DNA of 5,680 nucleotides from CAYXDR01 sp046498185 (GTDB lineage Bacteria; Desulfobacterota; DSM-4660; Desulfatiglandales; Desulfatiglandaceae): contig JAWOBE010000025.1 in NCBI GenBank assembly GCA_046498185.1, forward strand, positions 1 to 5,680, given 5' to 3'. The notes below the pieces were generated by a model that was not told where the DNA came from, did not search any database, and was given only the letters and a program-made list of their open reading frames with translations. Within the stretch, counting starts at the first letter, position 1; each line of letters starts with the position of its first letter. Of the stretch, positions 1 to 5,680 are shown piece by piece. Position numbers and translations under genes: made by a program.

Positions 1-1
1 G

Positions 2-1582
2 TTATTCCCTGAATACTCGGTGCCGGGAGTTGCAGGTGTATCGATCATTAATGACCGGATTTCAGAACCTGACTGGCCCAACGAGAGCATCATAGTCGCC
101 GGTGTTCACGGTATCTCGAAGTCCGAATATGCAGATTTGTGTGCCATGCTTGGCGCTGTAGTCAGTCACTCGAACGCGCCGGCCTCGGTCCCGGATGACC
201 AATGGGTGAATTGTGCTGTGACATGGGTCAAGGCACGCGACGGTGCAGTTGGAAAGTGGGTGCAGCCGAAGATCCGGCCTGCCTGGCCGGAAATGAAGGT
301 CTCTTGCAGCGATATGTTTCGTGGCACCACCATTTACGTCTTTGAAGGTCGATACGAACCGAGTGGCTATCCGTGCAGAATCGTGACATTTATATGTTTC
401 GACTGGGTTGCTGCCGTGGCTGGATCTACTGTTTGGCGTGAATTCCTTTCGCAGCTTAACGAGATTAAAACACAATCCGATCTGGACTGGGTTTTCGTTA
501 TTCAACACAACACAGGGCCAAACCACCCCTCATTTCTCAACAACACATATCAGTTTTTAACAGATACCTCTTATGCATTCATCCATAGAGACAAGGCTAC
601 AATCATTCATGCAAACACTGCGGTTTCCCGAGAGCCGGTTCGCACTGGGCGAGGAGGATTTTCGGCGTGTGTATTCTCACCAAGCGCGCAGTTGGAATGC
701 GATTGTCACCGGCCCACTGTCTGCACACAGCCTATTTCCCTCAGAGGCAGCGATATACTTAAACGATGCAAAGATGTTGTCTTCAGGGAAATGGGGGAAT
801 GCATCCATATCTTTACCATACGGATTCCTCGCTTTGCCGGACCGGACGCGACAGATAAAGCTCTTCCGCTGCCAACGGCTGGCGTTTATGCAACGCGCGA
901 CACGCCCGATCCAAGACTTTGTAATGGTCCCGTTCCAGCTGCTGTCAAATGGATCAATGATCATCTCGATAGTATACGACATCTGTCGGCAAACATTCTT
1001 TCAGGGTGCCCTCTTAAAGCCGCGGCAGAAAAGATTGAGCCCATAATTATAGCAGAGATTCGCGCGATAAATGGACCCATGGCCTTTGATCAGGTCAACT
1101 GGGCTGCGTGTTCTTATTCGTACGGCATGGAGGCGCGAGATATGGTCCGCCGCGATAATGCTGACTTGTGGTCAGAACCTGAGGCCGACGCCTTGGAGCA
1201 CTTACTCCATTCGCTAACTGCAGTCGGCCTTGCTTACAGTTTAGAAATTTCAGGCGCCATGCTCCATTGCTCGATACAAACAGATAACGGATTTGTGCAA
1301 GTTGTTGCCATTCGCGGTGATACATATGGGGATTGTCGCCACCATTATGATAGTTTGGTCCGACAACAAGGCCCAGATCCGGTCCTGGTAATAGCTCGCG
1401 ATCGTGATAACCTCACCCCAGCACCGGAAGAGTTTTTGAGAATTGATGAAGTTGATGGTGAAAGTGGCTTGGCATTCCTCGATTTCCAAACATTGGTCAC
1501 TAATTGTCGCACTCTCTCGGATAAGCATATCTTAAAGGAGAAGCTTGATGCAGTCCTACCAGGACATCGTCAAATCGTATGA
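2..1582 (+). CDS. Nitrilase-like (C-N hydrolase) protein with unknown C-terminal domain, 5' partial
   Basis: The reading frame is open to the window's left edge, giving 526 visible residues. GTG at 20 is not the real start, because the likely catalytic Glu (FPEYS, Glu4 counted from position 2) lies upstream of it; about 40-50 residues are probably missing. Triad candidates of the nitrilase superfamily are Glu4, Lys90 (in VQPKIRPAW) and Cys132 (in TFICFDW), with spacing of 86 and 42 residues, as usual for the family. Further nitrilase-like segments are TIIHANTAV and GGFSACVFSP, and the strand IHIFTIRIPRF (268-278) probably closes the domain. Family members cleave or transfer amide, nitrile or carbamoyl groups through a Cys thiol; the substrate here is unknown. 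Residues ~285-526 match nothing I recognise; they include helical stretches and the segments QVVAIRGD (433-440) and PVLVIARD (460-467). No signal peptide or membrane segment is visible, so it is probably cytosolic. It overlaps the SMC-like ATPase gene by 35 nt, suggesting a co-expressed effector/sensor pair. Confidence is high for the gene, good for the fold, and low for the function. Confidence 0.8.
   Translation, partial: LFPEYSVPGVAGVSIINDRISEPDWPNESIIVAGVHGISKSEYADLCAMLGAVVSHSNAPASVPDDQWVNCAVTWVKARDGAVGKWVQPKIRPAWPEMKVSCSDMFRGTTIYVFEGRYEPSGYPCRIVTFICFDWVAAVAGSTVWREFLSQLNEIKTQSDLDWVFVIQHNTGPNHPSFLNNTYQFLTDTSYAFIHRDKATIIHANTAVSREPVRTGRGGFSACVFSPSAQLECDCHRPTVCTQPISLRGSDILKRCKDVVFREMGECIHIFTIRIPRFAGPDATDKALPLPTAGVYATRDTPDPRLCNGPVPAAVKWINDHLDSIRHLSANILSGCPLKAAAEKIEPIIIAEIRAINGPMAFDQVNWAACSYSYGMEARDMVRRDNADLWSEPEADALEHLLHSLTAVGLAYSLEISGAMLHCSIQTDNGFVQVVAIRGDTYGDCRHHYDSLVRQQGPDPVLVIARDRDNLTPAPEEFLRIDEVDGESGLAFLDFQTLVTNCRTLSDKHILKEKLDAVLPGHRQIV
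1534..1540 (+). promoter_or_regulatory. Ribosome-binding site of the SMC-like ATPase gene
   Basis: AAAGGAG sits 7 nt before the ATG at 1548. This favours ATG 1548 over the in-frame TTG at 1545, which would leave only 4 nt of spacing. The site lies inside the last codons of the nitrilase-like gene, so ribosomes finishing that gene terminate 35 nt past the new start, which is consistent with translational coupling. Confidence 0.8.
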
Positions 1583-4500
1583 CAGACTCAAAAAAGTACT
1601 AGAAGATCGTATTCTCGAAAAGGGTACTAAATTGACTGTCTCTGCAGAAGATGACTATCCGCTGCTCGTACTGGAAACTTCTTCTGATTCAGCCGGTTTT
1701 GCAATTATTAACGGCACTTCCGAACCATCGTTTGCCTGCGCGTATGATACCTTCAAGAAGCTCTACCGGGAGAAACACACTTATTGGAGAAATCGCAACC
1801 TGTCCTTCGTTATCTGCCGGTCAGAGCCCAAGCCTGCGAGCGATGCATTTTTTGGTTCATTGGAGACAAATGTATACTTTTGCCGAAAATACGTTATCAA
1901 TTTATCGTACTCCCCAGATGAACTTGAGCGAGAACTGCTTCGGCTCCCTTTCCTTCCTTTCCCAGAAGATCAGGTGGGCATGCTCGTGCGGCCACCCTCT
2001 GCACAGTCGCTTCTGCAGGATCTGAATGTAAGCGCTTCACTATCGCGCCAGATAGTGGTTCCCAGAGAGTATTCCGCATCCCATATTGTTGAACAACTTC
2101 TTGCTAAAAAGGAAACACTACCCCAAATTAATTACGGGGCAGAACCAGTTATGCAGCAACAAGTTCAACCTGTAGAGCGCATGCGAGTCAGGACAGTTGA
2201 GATTGAAGCCTTTCGAGCATACAAAAAAAAGCAAGTATTCGATGTGGACGCCGATATTGTTGTTCTTTATGGACCTAATGGTCTTGGGAAGACGTCCTTT
2301 TTTGATGCGCTTGACTACTTATGTACAGGGAGAATAGGGCGTCTTTGCCGTCAGCGAATCACTCAAAAGCGCTTCATCAATATTGCCAGTCATTTGGCCT
2401 CAACAACCAGTGACGGTTTGGTTTCGGGCTACCTGAGCCAAGGAGGCTCGGATCATTCAGTGGCACGAAGGGTTGCCGAATGGGGTACCGCATTGATTGA
2501 TGGGGAGGAGCATGATCGAGCGAGCACATTGCAATTTCTGACTTCAGCCCAGTGGGGCCCCAAAAAAGCGCGGATCGAGCACCTCGAACGTCTCTTTCGA
2601 GCGACACACCTGTTTAGTCAAACCGACCCGGAACTAATGGTTGAATTTGAGCAAGATTCCACACTTTCTTCCGATCTGGTATCACGGATGCTGGCCCTCG
2701 ATGATTATGCATCAGGATTGGCAAAATCAGAAGCGGTATTGGGAAATCTGCAAAAACTAATTACCCAGAAAAAACAACAGATAGACGCTCTTGAGAAGGA
2801 ATTGAGCCAGGTAAATTTGCGGCTAAAGGAATTGCCGCAAATTCGGAGAGAGGTTGAAGGTGGTAGGCAAATCTCCAAGATTGTCGCCGAACTGATCAAG
2901 GAACTGCCACGACTTATCGATATGGAAATTGATAAAACCCAACCAACTGCAGAGAATGCCCGTGAATGGAGAGCCATGGCTGAATCGGCTCTCAAAAATG
3001 CCCAGGAAAGTCTTAGACGCCTTCAGATGATAGAATCCGACTTGGCAAAATATGATAAGAACAAACACGCACACCAAGAAACCGTGGCTCAGATTGCAAA
3101 GCTCGAGGAGACACTCAAAGAGAGAACGAATGAACAAGAGCGACAAAAGGAGGCATTGGACAAACTCTCAACCAGTTTAGAACAAGAACGCACCATTTTG
3201 GAACGCGCAAGGTCGAGTCAGCAGGGCTTGACAAAGCTTGACGGCCTCCAGCAGGTTTACCGGAAGATTGATAGCTCGCTCCGCCATTGGCACGAGGAGT
3301 TGAATCGAATATCTGGGGAAATAGAGAAGACTGATACTGAGCTTCAGCCGTTGTTAACTGTCGCAGAAAATCTGCGAACTCAAATTGCTAAGCATAACGA
3401 AACAATTCGAGACCATTCTCAAAAAATAGAAGCTTTATCGGAAATTCAAGATGGTCTTCCGGCATGGTGGGAAAATCGGGCACTCATAATTAGCCTTAAG
3501 GAATCTATTGCTGAGGCGCAATCAACCCTACGAAACGTCAATGCCGATATTGACGAGCTCAAAGCGGGAATGACTGAAAAGGAGCAGGAACTTGCCACGT
3601 GCGAGGGAAAATATAAAGAGTTTTCGGCAAACCGAGCTGAAATCTCTCAATTACTTGATGAACTGGAGGTTCACGTCTCAAACGGGATTTGCCCCACATG
3701 TGGCACTGATCATAAATCAAAGAGGGCGTTGATCCAACGAATTCACGCTCAAAAGGAAGCCAGGCCTGCTTTTGTAGACGAGCTCTCGAACCGCTGTGAC
3801 GAACTCCGAAAAGCTCTGAAAAAGGACAAAACATCCCTTGCGACGGCCACCACGAAATACTCATACAAGACCAAAGAACTACAGGAAAATGAAAAAAAGC
3901 TTGCGGATGCACGTCAATCGTTGGCGTTATTCGAGAGAAGGGTAGCCAATACAGGGCTTTCAGTGAACGAAGATCTCGCAGACGCTATAGCACGCAAAAC
4001 CACACAGGAGAAGCAGGCACTTTGCCGTTCGCGGGCCGATCTCACTCGGCTCGAATCCGAGTTGGATAGTACCACCAAGCGCATGAAGGAATTAGATCAG
4101 AACCGGGCGGCAAAGGAAAAGATTCGGAAGCAGGCAACGGCAACTATTGCGTCTCTGGAGAAACAGGTCGCTGACCTCCACGCTAAAGCTTATGAATTGG
4201 GACTATCCCTTGAAATGACCTCTCAGGAGCTGGCGGCGGAGAGCAAACAGGCGGCATCGCGTGAAGCAGAGGCTATCAAACGCATTGGTCATTTCTCTCC
4301 TCGGAGGGAGGCACTCACGAATGATTTGAGTATGATCAAAACAAAAATCAGTCAGGCCAGAAAAAAAATTGGCACACTATATCAAGAAAAAGAACGGTTG
4401 GAAGAGGATATGGGAGACTTCGTTGAGCGGGCAGCAGCGGTACTTGATCGTGATGCACTCACCCCTAAAGCCATTAGCGAGAAGATAAAACTAACAGAGA

Positions 4501-5204
4501 AGCGCATTGATAGGTTGCATGCGATCCAGAGACGCTGTTCGACGCTCGAGCTATCACTGGATGCCGCTCAACGAACTGCCATACGGTCGGAACTTGAGTC
4601 TCAAGTCAAATCACTGACAAACCAGGAGAGCGCTCTCAGAGAAGAAACCTCTAAATTGTCAAAGATTAAAAACTGGTTTGAGAGAGTAAGAGAGGTGCTT
4701 GATAAGCAGAGTTCACGTGCTGTTGCCAATCATGTTGAGACGCTTGGCCCTCTTACAACCTTAATCCAGAAGCGACTTCGCACTGTGTACGGCTTCGGCG
4801 ACATTGCCCTTGATGCTAAAGGAAAGGAGATCCGTGTCGCGGTTGGATGGGAAAGCGAGAAAGTCAAGCCTGCCGACTATTTCAGCGACTCACAGAAACA
4901 GATACTCATGCTCAGTATGTTTCTCGCAGGTAGACTGACCCAGTCCTGGTCCGGCTTTGCGCCGATCCTAATGGATGATCCGGTTACTCATTTTGATGAT
5001 CTCAATGCGTTTGGTTTTGTGGAGCTCATAAGAGGCCTTGTGAGTACGTCCCCGGGTAGGCGACAATTTTTCATCTCCACTTGTGAACATCGCTTGTTCG
5101 ACTTAATGATAAAGAAATTTAGAAGGTTAGAAGGAGGAGCAAAATTTTACAAATTTGAGAGTATTGGTCGTGATGGGCCGGTTGTGCATAGTTTGGGTCA
5201 ATAA
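1548..5204 (+). CDS. SMC/Rad50-like ABC ATPase with zinc hook and N-terminal extension (Lamassu/ABC-3C type)
   Basis: The 1218-residue protein starts at ATG 1548, supported by AAAGGAG 7 nt upstream. Residues 1-~205 form an extension not found in ordinary Rad50/SbcC, including CRKYVI and a LLRLPFLPF segment. The ATPase head starts near 212 (RMRVRTVEIEAFRAY). Walker A is GPNGLGKT (242-249), and Gln358 in THLFSQ is a likely Q-loop. Arm 1 of the coiled coil runs ~388-714 and arm 2 ~723-1040, both rich in Lys, Glu, Gln and Leu. They are joined by CPTCGTDH (715-722), a Rad50-type zinc hook in which two subunits would share one zinc. The C-terminal head (~1042-1218) has a degenerate signature FSDSQKQ (1112-1118), Walker B PILMDD (to Asp1143/Asp1144), the D-loop region THFDD, and an H-loop ISTCEH (His1181). 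Known relatives bind and scan DNA ends or unusual DNA using ATP-driven dimerisation. The pairing with an enzyme gene suggests the sensor subunit of a Lamassu/ABC-three-component-like defence system; that role is inferred. A housekeeping SbcC is unlikely, given the extension and no SbcD nuclease partner in view. Confidence 0.92.
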   Translation: MQSYQDIVKSYDRLKKVLEDRILEKGTKLTVSAEDDYPLLVLETSSDSAGFAIINGTSEPSFACAYDTFKKLYREKHTYWRNRNLSFVICRSEPKPASDAFFGSLETNVYFCRKYVINLSYSPDELERELLRLPFLPFPEDQVGMLVRPPSAQSLLQDLNVSASLSRQIVVPREYSASHIVEQLLAKKETLPQINYGAEPVMQQQVQPVERMRVRTVEIEAFRAYKKKQVFDVDADIVVLYGPNGLGKTSFFDALDYLCTGRIGRLCRQRITQKRFINIASHLASTTSDGLVSGYLSQGGSDHSVARRVAEWGTALIDGEEHDRASTLQFLTSAQWGPKKARIEHLERLFRATHLFSQTDPELMVEFEQDSTLSSDLVSRMLALDDYASGLAKSEAVLGNLQKLITQKKQQIDALEKELSQVNLRLKELPQIRREVEGGRQISKIVAELIKELPRLIDMEIDKTQPTAENAREWRAMAESALKNAQESLRRLQMIESDLAKYDKNKHAHQETVAQIAKLEETLKERTNEQERQKEALDKLSTSLEQERTILERARSSQQGLTKLDGLQQVYRKIDSSLRHWHEELNRISGEIEKTDTELQPLLTVAENLRTQIAKHNETIRDHSQKIEALSEIQDGLPAWWENRALIISLKESIAEAQSTLRNVNADIDELKAGMTEKEQELATCEGKYKEFSANRAEISQLLDELEVHVSNGICPTCGTDHKSKRALIQRIHAQKEARPAFVDELSNRCDELRKALKKDKTSLATATTKYSYKTKELQENEKKLADARQSLALFERRVANTGLSVNEDLADAIARKTTQEKQALCRSRADLTRLESELDSTTKRMKELDQNRAAKEKIRKQATATIASLEKQVADLHAKAYELGLSLEMTSQELAAESKQAASREAEAIKRIGHFSPRREALTNDLSMIKTKISQARKKIGTLYQEKERLEEDMGDFVERAAAVLDRDALTPKAISEKIKLTEKRIDRLHAIQRRCSTLELSLDAAQRTAIRSELESQVKSLTNQESALREETSKLSKIKNWFERVREVLDKQSSRAVANHVETLGPLTTLIQKRLRTVYGFGDIALDAKGKEIRVAVGWESEKVKPADYFSDSQKQILMLSMFLAGRLTQSWSGFAPILMDDPVTHFDDLNAFGFVELIRGLVSTSPGRRQFFISTCEHRLFDLMIKKFRRLEGGAKFYKFESIGRDGPVVHSLGQ

Positions 5205-5261
5205 TGAACCGGTGACCCGGGGTCGGACCAAATTAACTAACCTGTTAAAATCATGTGGAAT

Positions 5262-5300
5262 AAAAAAAATAAGCTCGTTTTCGGCCCTATTTTTTGCTTT
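5262..5300 (+). terminator. Possible weak bidirectional terminator
   Basis: AAAAAATA (5264-5271) and TATTTTTT (5288-5295) are perfect 8-bp inverted arms around a 16-nt interior. The interior can form only a tiny CG-TTTT-CG stem. T-rich sequence follows on this strand, and the A8 run gives a T-run on the other strand. It sits about 57 nt after the ATPase stop codon, where a terminator would be expected, but the GC core of a classical intrinsic terminator is weak. Confidence 0.22.
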
Positions 5301-5475
5301 TTGTTGCCAAAAACGGCATTTTAGACATGGTAAAAGTAAAGCAGACTTTTCCAGCTCTAATCGAAACAGAGCAAGCAAGGTTAAAAAGTAAATCTGGGAA
5401 AAAGCAGCCAGATGGATTATATGCATAAAGATAGAAATCGGTTACAACCTTTCCACTGAGCCCCTAAATCTTGCC

Positions 5476-5483
5476 GAGAGGTG
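5476..5483 (+). promoter_or_regulatory. Ribosome-binding site of the right-edge gene
   Basis: GAGAGGTG ends 6 nt before the ATG at 5490 and decides that start. The only other in-frame upstream start, GTG at 5481, overlaps the site itself, and a TGA at 5457 closes the frame further up. Confidence 0.65.
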
Positions 5484-5489
5484 TCATAC

Positions 5490-5680
5490 ATGGCCAGACG
5501 TAAAGAGAACGAGATCCTTTATGATATAATTGGAAATTTTTTGAACAATTGCCTGGTTTCCGACAAATCTTTGCTATGGCCCGCTCAAAATTATTGGACA
5601 CTGGACAATCTTGGGGCATTAAAGTGCCATATGATCGATGCACCTGAATATGGCGCTACGCTTTCCTTTGAAGATAAGCT
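5490..5680 (+). CDS. N-terminus of a possible McrB-like AAA+ protein, 3' partial
   Basis: ATG 5490 opens 63 complete codons with no stop before the window ends, preceded by a good ribosome-binding site. The translation starts MARRKENEILYDIIGNF and contains LLWPAQNYWTLDNLGAL and, near the edge, LSFEDKL. The order 'SLLWP...WTLDNL...L...sFeeKL' reminds me of the leading helical domain of large McrB-family AAA+ proteins (about 700 residues), which in known cases are GTP-driven translocases of modification-dependent restriction and act with a nuclease partner, McrC. No nucleotide-binding motif is inside the visible part, so the assignment rests on pattern memory of the N-terminal domain only. It shares direction with the other two genes but is 285 nt away, so it is probably a separate transcription unit. 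The gene itself is well supported; the family call is tentative. Confidence 0.68.
   Translation, partial: MARRKENEILYDIIGNFLNNCLVSDKSLLWPAQNYWTLDNLGALKCHMIDAPEYGATLSFEDK

Larger units (their letters stand above)
5205..5489. other. AT-rich intergenic region, no convincing gene
   Basis: This 285-nt gap separates the ATPase gene from the next gene. It holds a small imperfect hairpin directly after the stop (GGTGACC / GGTC-gg-ACC, 5211-5229) without a following T-run. It also has a 5-bp inverted repeat TTAAC/GTTAA (5233-5248), an A8 run and T-runs between 5262 and 5300, and the near-palindrome GGTTACAACC (5440-5449). The best promoter-like pair I found before the next gene, TTACAA (5442) and TAAATC (5465) with 17-nt spacing, matches consensus poorly. 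A 33-codon frame (5327-5428) and a 23-codon frame (5253-5324) lack a ribosome-binding site and look accidental. The length and AT-richness suggest the next gene has its own promoter, but I cannot place one. Confidence 0.6.

Noticed and set aside
573..1046. 157-codon frame on the + strand inside the nitrilase-like gene
   Set aside because: It lies fully inside the continuous nitrilase-like frame, has no ribosome-binding site, and the main frame keeps nitrilase-like segments through the same stretch, so neither a frameshift nor a nested gene is needed.
5211..5229. GC-rich inverted repeat just after the ATPase stop codon as terminator or site-specific recombination site
   Set aside because: Only 4+3 bp with a 2-nt bulge and no T-run after it; no matching copy elsewhere in the window.
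5253..5324. 23-codon frame with a hydrophobic middle, possible small membrane toxin
   Set aside because: The hydrophobic stretch is read from T-runs, is short and interrupted by charged residues at both ends, and there is no ribosome-binding site.
5155..5391. 78-codon + strand frame overlapping the ATPase stop codon
   Set aside because: It starts inside the ATPase gene in another frame without a ribosome-binding site, and its composition (basic, Ser/Phe-rich from A/T runs) looks like chance.
5127..5426. 99-codon minus-strand frame across the ATPase end and the gap
   Set aside because: It overlaps the ATPase C-terminus antisense, and its hydrophobic start comes from AT-rich non-coding sequence; no domain or start signal supports it.
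5327..5428. 33-codon + strand frame in the gap, possible small antitoxin or leader
   Set aside because: No Shine-Dalgarno sequence precedes it, it matches no small-protein family I know, and the length is expected by chance in such sequence.

Overview
The window reads as a compact piece of bacterial chromosome with one gene direction (+). There are three protein genes, two of them cut by the window edges, no RNA gene, no CRISPR array and no recognisable insertion sequence. Shine-Dalgarno sites and a 35-nt gene overlap indicate a bacterium with ordinary operon structure. Base composition looks mid-range by eye, and nothing in the sequence fixes the lineage.

Layout. (1) Positions 2-1582: the 3' part of a gene whose N-terminal ~280 visible residues look like a nitrilase-superfamily (carbon-nitrogen hydrolase) domain with Glu-Lys-Cys triad positions present. 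It is followed by ~245 residues I do not recognise. Its true start lies upstream of the window. (2) Positions 1548-5204: a 1218-residue SMC/Rad50-like ABC ATPase. It has a ~210-residue N-terminal extension, Walker A at 242-249, two long coiled-coil arms joined by a CPTC zinc hook at 715-718, then the signature region, Walker B and H-loop in the C-terminal head. It overlaps gene 1 and has its own strong ribosome-binding site. (3) Positions 5205-5489: an AT-rich non-coding gap. (4) Positions 5490-5680: the first 63 codons of another gene, absent from simple ORF calls because it runs off the edge. Its N-terminus resembles the leading domain of McrB-type AAA+ proteins.

How they may work together. 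An SMC-like ATPase tightly coupled to an enzyme gene is the architecture of the Lamassu / ABC-three-component conflict systems, where the ATPase senses foreign DNA and the partner is the toxic effector. Here the presumed effector is a nitrilase-like hydrolase, and the small third component seems to be missing or fused to the N-terminus of the ATPase. With a possible McrB-like gene next door, the window is best read as part of an anti-phage defence island. The defence role and the fusion are inference; the domain motifs and gene coupling are seen directly.
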